Positions 1-5,766 of a stretch of 7,544 nt of DNA are shown here, piece by piece (position 1 is the stretch's first letter; each line of letters begins with the position of its first letter). The notes beneath the pieces are model-generated. The model saw nothing but the letters and a program-made list of their open reading frames with translations. It was not told the DNA's origin and did not search any database. The stretch spans positions 1-7,544 of the forward strand of contig JAPUIV010000091.1 of NCBI GenBank assembly GCA_027296665.1. The letters are read 5' to 3'. Position numbers and translations under genes: made by a program. The stretch is from Acidobacteriota bacterium (GTDB lineage Bacteria > Acidobacteriota > Polarisedimenticolia > JAPUIV01).

Positions 1-1277
1 CGGATCTCGCCCGGCCGGTGTCGGAGGTTGCCGAAGCGGTCCGGAAGAACGGCTATCCCGAGCGGATCTCCGTGGCTTTGATCGGATCATGCACCAACTC
101 CTCCTACGAGGACCTGACCCGGGCCGCCGGCATTGCCGAGCAGGCGCGGAAGCGGGGTGTGAAAATGCCGGTGCCGCTCCTGGTGACCCCCGGCTCCGAA
201 CAGATCCGGGCCACCATCGTCCGGGATGGACAGATGGCCGCCCTCGAGGCGGTCGGGGGGAAGGTTCTGGCCAATGCCTGCGGTCCCTGTATCGGCCAGT
301 GGAAACGCGAGGATCGGACCGCCGGAGAAAACAACAGCATCCTTTCCTCGTTCAATCGGAATTTTCCTCGCCGGAATGACGGAAATCCGTCCACCTTCTC
401 ATTCCTGGCAAGCCCCGAGATCGTCATCGCCTACGGCCTGGCCGGCAGCTTGCTGTTCAACCCCCTGAAGGATCCGATCTCGACCCCGGCAGGGGAGAAA
501 TTCCTCCTGGAACCGCCGAGGCCGGCGCCGGAACTTCCCGGCAATGGGTTCCTGCGCGGCGACCCGGGATATCTGCCTCCTCCGCCGAGCCGGTCCTCGA
601 TAAAGATTCAGGTGCGTCCGGACAGCGACAGGTTGCAGTTGCTCGAACCGTTTTCCGCCTGGGATGGCAAGGATTTTCTCGAGCTTCCCGTTCTGATCAA
701 GGCGAAGGGGAAATGCACCACCGATCACATCTCGCCGGCGGGTCCGTGGCTCCGGTACCGGGGACACCTGGATCGGATCAGCGACAACATGTTCACCGGG
801 GCGGTGAACGCCTTCACCGGAACCGCCGGCAAGGGGTGGAACCGGGAGTCGGGGAAAAAAGATCGGCCCTTCGCCGAGATCGCCCGGGATTACCGCAAGC
901 GGGGTATTCGCTGGGTTGCGGTCGGCGATGAGAATTACGGCGAGGGGAGCAGCCGGGAACATGCCGCCATGTCTCCCCGTTTTCTTGGGGCCGCGGCAGT
1001 TCTCGTCCGGAGCTTCGCGCGCATACATGAATCGAACCTGAAAAAACAGGGGGTTCTGCCGTTGATCTTTGCCGACCCGTCCGATTACGACCGTATCCGG
1101 GAACCCGATCGGATCAGCCTTTTGGGATTGAACCAATTGACTCCCGGGAAGCCGGTTTCCGGACGAATCGACCATGAGGATGGCAGCGTGGACGAGATCC
1201 AGCTGAGACATTCCCTGAACCAGGAACAGATCAAATGGTTCCGCGCGGGAAGCGCCCTGAACGTGCTGAAAAGATGA
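1..1277 (+). CDS. acn: Aconitate hydratase, mitochondrial type (3' part, 5' end outside window)
   Basis: Aconitase interconverts citrate and isocitrate through cis-aconitate in the TCA cycle, using a cytosolic 4Fe-4S cluster. The reading frame is already open at position 3 (DLARPVSEV, matching the DLAHPV stretch of mitochondrial aconitase), so about 424 C-terminal residues of an expected 750-780 are present. The three cluster cysteines are visible: GSCTNSSYED (Cys codon at 90-92) and NACGPCIGQW (Cys codons at 279-281 and 288-290). Further family blocks are SSFNRNFPRRNDGNP, KCTTDHISPAGPW, the swivel-domain GDENYGEGSSREHAA with active-site Ser/Arg, and SFARIHESNLKKQG. The end, WFRAGSALN, also matches mitochondrial ACO2, so this is that subfamily rather than bacterial AcnA/IRP or AcnB (recalled family sequences, no alignment run). 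The stop is TGA at 1275-1277 and fumC follows after about 31 nt. All key residues in the visible part are intact. Confidence 0.96.
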   Translation, partial: DLARPVSEVAEAVRKNGYPERISVALIGSCTNSSYEDLTRAAGIAEQARKRGVKMPVPLLVTPGSEQIRATIVRDGQMAALEAVGGKVLANACGPCIGQWKREDRTAGENNSILSSFNRNFPRRNDGNPSTFSFLASPEIVIAYGLAGSLLFNPLKDPISTPAGEKFLLEPPRPAPELPGNGFLRGDPGYLPPPPSRSSIKIQVRPDSDRLQLLEPFSAWDGKDFLELPVLIKAKGKCTTDHISPAGPWLRYRGHLDRISDNMFTGAVNAFTGTAGKGWNRESGKKDRPFAEIARDYRKRGIRWVAVGDENYGEGSSREHAAMSPRFLGAAAVLVRSFARIHESNLKKQGVLPLIFADPSDYDRIREPDRISLLGLNQLTPGKPVSGRIDHEDGSVDEIQLRHSLNQEQIKWFRAGSALNVLKR

Positions 1278-1289
1278 CGGTGCGCCGGT

Positions 1290-1299
1290 AAGGAAGGTG
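1290..1299 (+). promoter_or_regulatory. Ribosome binding site deciding the fumC start
   Basis: A purine-rich AAGGAAGGTG lies between acn and fumC. It sits about 9 nt upstream of ATG 1309. A GTG at 1297 is in frame but overlaps this site and would have no spacing, so ATG 1309 is the likely start. Confidence 0.65.
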
Positions 1300-1308
1300 A
1301 AGTCTTTG

Positions 1309-2694
1309 ATGAACTTCCGGATCGAAACTGACTCGATGGGGCAGGTCAAGGTGCCGAGAGACGCGCTTTATGGGGCTCAGACCCAGCGTGCGGTGGAGAA
1401 TTTCCCGATCAGCGGGATCCGGATCCCGCGGGCGATGATCCGCGCCCTGGGGTTGTTGAAGAAGGCCTGCGCCCGGGTGAACCTCGATCGGGGCGACCTG
1501 ACCCCGGAGATCGGCGACGCGATCATCCAGGCGGCGTCGGAGGTGGCGGAGGGGCGCCATGATGACCAGTTCGTGGTGGATATTTTCCAGACCGGATCGG
1601 GGACCTCTTCCAACATGAACGCCAACGAGGTGATCGCGAACCGGGCGATCCAGATCCTGGGAGGGGAAATCGGCTCCAAGCAACCGGTCCATCCGAACGA
1701 CCAGGTGAATCGCGGGCAGTCCTCCAACGACATCATTCCCACCGCTATCCATCTGGCCGTCCTCGAGTCCTGGGACCTCCGGCTGCTGCCGCCGATGCGG
1801 GAACTGGAAAAGGCCCTGGACGGGAAGGCGAAGGAGTTCGACGATGTCATCAAGATCGGGCGAACCCATCTCCAGGACGCGGTTCCGATCCGTCTCGGGC
1901 AGGAATTTTCCGGCTACGCCCGCCAGGTGGGCAAGGCAGTGGAACGGCTCGAGATGGCCCGTCCCCATCTTGCCGAGCTGGCCCTGGGCGGCACGGCGGT
2001 CGGCACCGGGCTCAACGCGCCGGCCGGGTTCGCGGAGCGGGTGATCGGGATTCTTAGCGAGGAGACCGGGCTCCCCCTCCGGCAATCGGCCAACCTGTTC
2101 GAGGCCCTCGGCTCCAAGGATGCCCTGGTGGGGGCCAGCGGCGCTCTGCGGGGCGCCGCCATTGCCCTGATGAAGGTCGCCGACGACATCCGCTGGCTGG
2201 CATCGGGTCCGCGGTGCGGGTTGGGGGAGATCTTCCTGCCCGAGCTGCAACCCGGTTCCTCCATCATGCCCGGAAAGGTGAATCCGGTCATTCCCGAGAT
2301 GATCTTGATGGTCGGCGCGCAGGTTCAGGGAAATGATCTGGCCCTGGCCATTGCCGGCCAGGGGGGGCATTTCGAATTGAACACGATGATGCCGGTCATG
2401 GTTCATAATATGGTTCAAGCGATCGACATCCTGGGGAGCGGCGCGCAGGTGTTTGCCGATCGCTGCGTGCGGGGCATCCGGGCCGACCGGGAACGGTGCC
2501 GTGAAATGTTGGAGAAAAGCCTTGCCATGGTAACGGCTCTGGCCCCGGTGATCGGTTATGATGCTGCCGCCTCGATTGCCAAGCAGGCATATGAAACCGG
2601 CCGCACGGTTCGCGAAGTGGCCCGGGAAAAGAAGGTACTGTCGGAAAAGGAACTCGACAAGCTCCTGGAACCGCGCCGGATGACCGGAAAGTAG
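1309..2694 (+). CDS. fumC: Class II fumarate hydratase
   Basis: Fumarase C reversibly hydrates fumarate to L-malate in the TCA cycle. It is an iron-independent cytosolic homotetramer. The chosen start (ATG 1309) gives 461 residues, close to 467 in E. coli, and MNFRIETDSMG aligns with the family N-terminus. An in-frame GTG at 1297 would add four residues. Visible motifs: YGAQTQRAVENF (21-32), SGTSSNMNANEV (97-108), HPNDQVNRGQSSND (128-141), GRTHLQDA (184-191, catalytic-site His187), GGTAVGTGLN (227-236) and the signature loop GSSIMPGKVNP (316-326) with catalytic Ser318, Lys323 and Asn325. GAQTQR and SSND point to fumarase; aspartase usually has GVHTLR and STND. The loop continues VIPE, as in actinobacterial FumC, rather than TQCE as in E. 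coli. The gene follows acn by about 31 nt and precedes egtD by 27 nt, so co-transcription is likely. Confidence 0.95.
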   Translation: MNFRIETDSMGQVKVPRDALYGAQTQRAVENFPISGIRIPRAMIRALGLLKKACARVNLDRGDLTPEIGDAIIQAASEVAEGRHDDQFVVDIFQTGSGTSSNMNANEVIANRAIQILGGEIGSKQPVHPNDQVNRGQSSNDIIPTAIHLAVLESWDLRLLPPMRELEKALDGKAKEFDDVIKIGRTHLQDAVPIRLGQEFSGYARQVGKAVERLEMARPHLAELALGGTAVGTGLNAPAGFAERVIGILSEETGLPLRQSANLFEALGSKDALVGASGALRGAAIALMKVADDIRWLASGPRCGLGEIFLPELQPGSSIMPGKVNPVIPEMILMVGAQVQGNDLALAIAGQGGHFELNTMMPVMVHNMVQAIDILGSGAQVFADRCVRGIRADRERCREMLEKSLAMVTALAPVIGYDAAASIAKQAYETGRTVREVAREKKVLSEKELDKLLEPRRMTGK

Positions 2695-2721
2695 GAAAAA
2701 GGATCCGGGACCGATCAAGAC

Positions 2722-3705
2722 ATGACGAAAACCGCCTCCGCCCCGATCACGAATCTCCATGTCGCCCGGGATGATGACTTCAGCGCCGCGGTGCTGGAGG
2801 GACTGGGAGCAAGTCCGAAGCGCCTCTACCCGCGGCTTCTTTACGATGAACGGGGTTCCCGCCTGTTCGAACGGATCTGTGAACAGCCGGAATATTATGT
2901 GACCCGGGTCGAGATGGAAGTTCTCCGCCTTGAGGGCAGGAAGATCATCGACGCGCTTGACGGAGAGGTAGATCTTATCGAGCTGGGCAGTGGCAACTCC
3001 ATGAAGACCCGGATCATTCTCGACCATCTTTCGGACCGGCAGGGCCATTTCGAATATCGGCCCATTGACATTTCCGAGGAGATACTGCGAAAGACTTCGC
3101 AGGAGATCCAGGCCGATTACCCCAACATTTCGGTGCATGGTTTTGTCGCCGATTTCCTTGCGGGTCTGGAATTTCTTAAACTGAAGACCTCCCGGCAGAG
3201 ATTGATCCTGTTCCTGGGTTCCAATCTCGGCAATTTCGAATACGGGGAAGCATTGGAATTTCTGAAACAGATCCGTCGCGGCGCCGTCACCGGGGACTGG
3301 ATCCTTCTTGGGATCGATATGGATAAGGATCCCGCCGTCATCGAGGGAGCTTACAATGACGCCGCCGGGTTCACCCGGGAATTCATGCTGAACCTTCTCG
3401 ATCGGATCAACCGGGAGCTGGGCGGTGATTTCGATCGGAGCGGTTTTCAGTTTCGCGCGGAGTACAACCAGGCCGGGCAGCGTATGGAGATCGGGGTCCT
3501 CAGCCGGAGGAAACAAAAGGTATTCCTGGAGGAAATGGACAGGACCATTCGGTTTTCCCGCGGGGAGTGGATCGAGATGGAAGTCTCCTGTAAATACACT
3601 CCCGGGCGCCTGCAGTGGCTCCTTCGGGAGGCCGGATTGCAGACGGTGCGGCAGGTCTCCGATTCCCGCGGCTGGTTCACGCTGAACCTCTGCAGGGTTC
3701 CCTGA
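2722..3705 (+). CDS. egtD: L-histidine N-alpha-methyltransferase (EgtD family)
   Basis: EgtD trimethylates L-histidine to hercynine with S-adenosylmethionine, the first step of ergothioneine biosynthesis. The 327-residue length is usual for the family (about 320). The SAM-binding motif is ELGSGNSMKTR (87-97), followed by RPIDISEEIL (113-122) and FLGSNLGNFE (164-173). Residues known to bind histidine in mycobacterial EgtD (Tyr56, Asn166, Tyr206, Glu282, Ser284) appear conserved as Tyr59 in PEYYVTR, Asn171, Tyr211 in AYNDAAGFT, and Glu287 and Ser289 in EVSCKYTP. This supports histidine as substrate, judged from memory of the family. The start is ATG 2722; only a weak GGGA (2707-2710) precedes it, so translation may depend on coupling to fumC, 27 nt upstream. 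No EgtB, EgtC or EgtE-like gene is in the window, so the final product is inferred. Other methyltransferases of the same family with unknown substrates remain possible. Confidence 0.9.
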   Translation: MTKTASAPITNLHVARDDDFSAAVLEGLGASPKRLYPRLLYDERGSRLFERICEQPEYYVTRVEMEVLRLEGRKIIDALDGEVDLIELGSGNSMKTRIILDHLSDRQGHFEYRPIDISEEILRKTSQEIQADYPNISVHGFVADFLAGLEFLKLKTSRQRLILFLGSNLGNFEYGEALEFLKQIRRGAVTGDWILLGIDMDKDPAVIEGAYNDAAGFTREFMLNLLDRINRELGGDFDRSGFQFRAEYNQAGQRMEIGVLSRRKQKVFLEEMDRTIRFSRGEWIEMEVSCKYTPGRLQWLLREAGLQTVRQVSDSRGWFTLNLCRVP

Positions 3706-3726
3706 ATTTTCCTTCCTCCTGCTAGC

Positions 3727-3744
3727 ACCGGGGTCGGTTTTTTT
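3727..3744 (+). terminator. Weak terminator-like hairpin after egtD
   Basis: ACCG (3727-3730) and CGGT (3735-3738) can pair around a GGGT loop, followed directly by a run of Ts to 3744. The stem is only 4 bp, so termination may be partial or the match may be chance. It fits an end to the acn-fumC-egtD unit before gnd. Confidence 0.35.
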
Positions 3745-3752
3745 CGTTCAAT

Positions 3753-3757
3753 GGAGG
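3753..3757 (+). promoter_or_regulatory. Ribosome binding site of gnd
   Basis: GGAGG lies 10 nt upstream of ATG 3768. It is the clearest Shine-Dalgarno sequence in the window and fixes the gnd start. Confidence 0.8.
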
Positions 3758-3767
3758 TTCGAACATC

Positions 3768-5183
3768 ATGAAAGCCGATATTGGCGTGATCGGTCTGGGG
3801 GTGATGGGCCGCGCACTCGCCCAGAACCTGGAGAGAAACGGCCTTGCCGTGGCGTTGTTCAATCGCACTCATTCGAAAGCGGTGCGCCTTCAGGAGGAAA
3901 ATCGAGGCAAGCGGTTCATCGCGGTAGCGACCCTGAAGGAACTGGCCGAGGTTCTTTCACGGCCGCGGAAGATCCTTTTGATGGTTCCTGCCGGCAAGAG
4001 TGTCGACCAGATGATCCAGGGGGTGTCGGGTGGACTCGAGGCGGACGACATTCTTATCGACGGCGGCAACAGCCATTACACCGACACCGAACGCCGGATC
4101 CTGGAGACCGCGGGCCGGGGTCCGCGTTTTGTCGGAATGGGTATCAGCGGCGGGGAGGAGGGCGCCTTGTATGGCCCCAGCCTCATGCCGGGAGGAGACC
4201 CGGAATCGTACGGAGTACTGCAACCGATCCTGGAGAAGATCGCGGCTCGATCCGATTCGGGACCCTGCGTGACCTACGTGGGGAACCGGGGCGCGGGACA
4301 TTTCGTCAAGATGGTTCACAACGGCATCGAGTACGGGATCATGCAATTGATCGCAGAAACTTACGACCTGCTCCGCAACGGGCTAGGCCTGGATGGGCCG
4401 GCCCTCGAGGATCTGTTCGGTGGCTGGAACCGGGGTGACCTGCAGTCCTATCTTATCGAGATCACCGCCAAGATAATCAACTTTCCGGATGACCTCGGCG
4501 ACGGACTTCTGATCGATCGGATTCTCGATCTGGCGGGTCAGAAGGGGACCGGGGCATGGACGACCGTCGCCGCGGGAGAGCTCGGACTACCGGTCCCCAC
4601 CATCACCTCGGCGGTGGAGGCGAGGGGCCTCTCGGCCTTGCGGGAGGAGCGCCTCAGGGCCGGCGCGATCTACACGATGCCGGACAGGGAGATTGCCGCC
4701 GACGACGAGACTCTCGTGCAAGCGATCCACGACGCCCTGTACGTCGCGATCCTGTGCGCCTACTCCCAGGGGTTCGCGTTGATCCGGGCCGCTTCGGACC
4801 GGTTCGAGTACGGCATCGATATGAAGGAGGTCGCGCGGATCTGGAAAGGGGGATGCATCATCCGGGCAGTCCTTCTCGACTCGATCATGGAGGCATTTGG
4901 CGCCGATCCATCCCTCCCGAATCTTCTTCTCGCCGAACCGTTTCACCGCCCCGTCGCGGCAAGGATCCCCGCATGGGAACGGGTGGTCCGCCTGGCAGTG
5001 GACCGGCAGATACCCGTTCCGGCCTTTTCGGCCTCCCTGGCCTATTTCCAGGGCTACCGATCCAAACGGGGTACCGCCTACTTGATCCAGGCCCAGAGGG
5101 ACTTCTTCGGGGCCCACACCTATCAACGAATCGATCGGGAGGGGGCGTTTCATACCGACTGGGAGAGAAAGGGGAAAGACTGA
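3768..5183 (+). CDS. gnd: 6-phosphogluconate dehydrogenase, decarboxylating
   Basis: This enzyme oxidatively decarboxylates 6-phosphogluconate to ribulose 5-phosphate and CO2 in the pentose phosphate pathway, in the cytosol. The 471-residue length matches the long homodimeric GndA type (about 468-482), not the short GntZ-like form. The Rossmann motif GVIGLGVMG (6-14) and FNRT (31-34) at the end of beta-2 suggest NADP+ as cofactor. Substrate and catalytic motifs follow: IDGGNSHYTDTERR (97-110), GISGGEEGALYGPSLMPGG (125-143), and GAGHFVKMVHNGIEYG (176-190) with Lys181, Asn185 and Glu188. The all-helical C-terminal domain has KGTGAWT (259-265), GGCIIRA (361-367) and LIQAQRDFFGAHTYQRID (439-456), then a short charged tail. 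The start is set by GGAGG at 3753. It lies 62 nt after egtD with a possible terminator between, so it may be transcribed separately, though no promoter is evident. It ends 8 nt from the convergent regulator gene. Confidence 0.96.
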   Translation: MKADIGVIGLGVMGRALAQNLERNGLAVALFNRTHSKAVRLQEENRGKRFIAVATLKELAEVLSRPRKILLMVPAGKSVDQMIQGVSGGLEADDILIDGGNSHYTDTERRILETAGRGPRFVGMGISGGEEGALYGPSLMPGGDPESYGVLQPILEKIAARSDSGPCVTYVGNRGAGHFVKMVHNGIEYGIMQLIAETYDLLRNGLGLDGPALEDLFGGWNRGDLQSYLIEITAKIINFPDDLGDGLLIDRILDLAGQKGTGAWTTVAAGELGLPVPTITSAVEARGLSALREERLRAGAIYTMPDREIAADDETLVQAIHDALYVAILCAYSQGFALIRAASDRFEYGIDMKEVARIWKGGCIIRAVLLDSIMEAFGADPSLPNLLLAEPFHRPVAARIPAWERVVRLAVDRQIPVPAFSASLAYFQGYRSKRGTAYLIQAQRDFFGAHTYQRIDREGAFHTDWERKGKD

Positions 5184-5221
5184 ACCGATTATTACCTCGG
5201 GGCGGATCGGGCCGGTTTTTT
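5183..5221 (+). terminator. Possible terminator of gnd, inside the 3' end of the convergent gene
   Basis: AACCG (5183-5187) can pair with CGGTT (5213-5217), or CCGAT (5185-5189) with ATCGG (5206-5210). Six Ts end at 5221. The stems are short and the loops long, so support is modest. If real, the element is shared with the last codons of the regulator on the other strand. Confidence 0.3.
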
Positions 5222-5671
5222 CCTCGCGGCATTTCCGGCCGTCATTTCCTGAACGAGGACCTCCAGCGCCTTGAACAGCTCGGGAGGGCTGCCGTGAATC
5301 AGATGGGTGAACCGCCGGAGGAGACGGAGCTGGCGGGGAGTGTATCTTTCCCGTTCGGATGATTCAATCCCGGGAACCGGGCCGGTGTCGAGAAGATCCA
5401 GGAGGCAGGTTCCGCTGATGCTCACCGGACATGATTTATTTCTTCTTTCAGGTGGGGAGGGTCCCAGGATCTCATCCAGGGACACCCGCAAAGCGTCGGC
5501 GATCCTCATGGCGGTTCGAACCGTCGGGTGTACTCTTCCCTTCTCGAGACGGGAACGATAGGAAGGATCGATTCCGGTTCGCTGGGATATGATTCCCTGG
5601 GAAAGCCCCTGTTGTTTCCGGAACGCTGCGATCCGCTGGCCAAAATCCGGTTTCCGGGAACCTTTTCGCAT
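5192..5671 (-). CDS. XRE-family helix-turn-helix transcriptional regulator
   Basis: The 159-residue protein starts with a Cro/C1-type DNA-binding domain (about residues 10-70). FGQRIAAFRKQQGLSQ is helix 1, IISQRTGIDPSYRSRLEKG holds the helix-turn-helix, and RTAMRIADALRVSLDEIL is the closing helices. A linker has two cysteines, Cys81 and Cys89 (CPVSISGTC). A likely helical region follows (TPRQLRLLRRFTHLIHG, then SPPELFKALEVLVQEM, to about 143), with a basic tail ending KKPARSAPR. The C-terminal part may dimerise or sense a signal; I do not recognise a named domain. The start is ATG 5671 with AGAGG six nt upstream and an extended -10 promoter just before. It is convergent with gnd (8-nt gap) and divergent from the dipeptidyl peptidase gene, with 95 nt between starts. 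Autoregulation and control of that neighbour are plausible inferences. The coding part has ordinary GC content, unlike its promoter region. Confidence 0.88.
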   Translation of the reverse strand: MRKGSRKPDFGQRIAAFRKQQGLSQGIISQRTGIDPSYRSRLEKGRVHPTVRTAMRIADALRVSLDEILGPSPPERRNKSCPVSISGTCLLDLLDTGPVPGIESSERERYTPRQLRLLRRFTHLIHGSPPELFKALEVLVQEMTAGNAARKKPARSAPR

Positions 5672-5676
5672 CGCCG

Positions 5677-5684
5677 CCCTCTTT
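5677..5684 (-). promoter_or_regulatory. Ribosome binding site of the XRE regulator
   Basis: Read on the minus strand, AAAGAGGG precedes ATG 5671. The AGAGG core leaves a 6-nt spacer, which supports this start. Confidence 0.65.
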
Positions 5685-5694
5685 GCGGATTATG

Positions 5695-5703
5695 ATTATA
5701 TCA
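5695..5703 (-). promoter_or_regulatory. Extended -10 promoter of the XRE regulator
   Basis: The minus strand reads TGATATAAT, an exact extended -10 element (TG, one base, then consensus TATAAT). Transcription would begin near 5688, leaving a leader of about 17 nt that contains the ribosome binding site. No good -35 is seen at 16-18 nt, which is acceptable for an extended -10 promoter. The element overlaps the first 12-bp repeat, so a bound regulator would block it. Confidence 0.6.
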
Positions 5704-5743
5704 ACATTTATATCATAAATTATCTTAACATGTAAATCAATGT
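5696..5743. repeat. Four degenerate 12-bp tandem repeats in an AT-rich intergenic island
   Basis: Consecutive 12-nt units begin at 5696 (TTATATCAACAT), 5708 (TTATATCATAAA), 5720 (TTATCTTAACAT) and 5732 (GTAAATCAATGT). Compared with the first, the others match at 9, 10 and 8 of 12 positions. The surrounding stretch 5689-5760 has only 11 G/C in 72 nt. An inverted pair TATGAT (5691-5696) and ATCATA (5712-5717) is also present. Low complexity inflates such matches, so an operator role is an inference. Confidence 0.45.
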
Positions 5744-5750
5744 CATTAAT

Positions 5751-5756
5751 TTTAAT
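5751..5756 (+). promoter_or_regulatory. Candidate -10 element of the dipeptidyl peptidase gene
   Basis: TTTAAT matches TATAAT at five of six positions. It would place the transcript start about 3 nt before ATG 5767, giving an almost leaderless mRNA. TTAACA at 5725-5730 resembles a -35 but is 20 nt away, which is too far for good function. AT-rich sequence yields such matches easily. Confidence 0.25.
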
Positions 5757-5766
5757 CTTACCGGAA

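Noticed and set aside
1297..1308. GTG 1297 as the fumC start
   Set aside because: It overlaps the Shine-Dalgarno sequence, and ATG 1309 has good spacing and gives the usual fumarase N-terminus.
399..1349. A 316-codon open frame on the minus strand under the aconitase gene
   Set aside because: It is antisense to conserved aconitase blocks and has no recognisable motif.
1309..2694. Aspartate ammonia-lyase instead of fumarase
   Set aside because: The GAQTQR and SSND motifs and the SGTSSNMN block fit fumarase; only the VIPE part of the loop resembles aspartase, and actinobacterial fumarases share it.
1231..3516. A 761-codon open frame on the minus strand across fumC and egtD
   Set aside because: It lies antisense to two well-supported genes, its translation has no recognisable domain and is rich in Pro, Gly, Arg and His, as expected for a shadow frame in GC-rich DNA.
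3684..3700. Inverted repeat GAACC/GGTTC at the end of egtD
   Set aside because: It is a 5-bp stem inside the coding sequence with no T-run directly after it; probably chance.
4556..5362. A 268-codon plus-strand frame overlapping the end of gnd and the regulator
   Set aside because: It is very rich in Arg, Gly and Pro, overlaps two well-supported genes in another frame or strand, and has no family features.
5740..5766. ATG 5740 as the peptidase start
   Set aside because: It adds a hydrophobic MSLILILPE ahead of a complete signal peptide; ATG 5767 gives a normal one. Not fully excluded.
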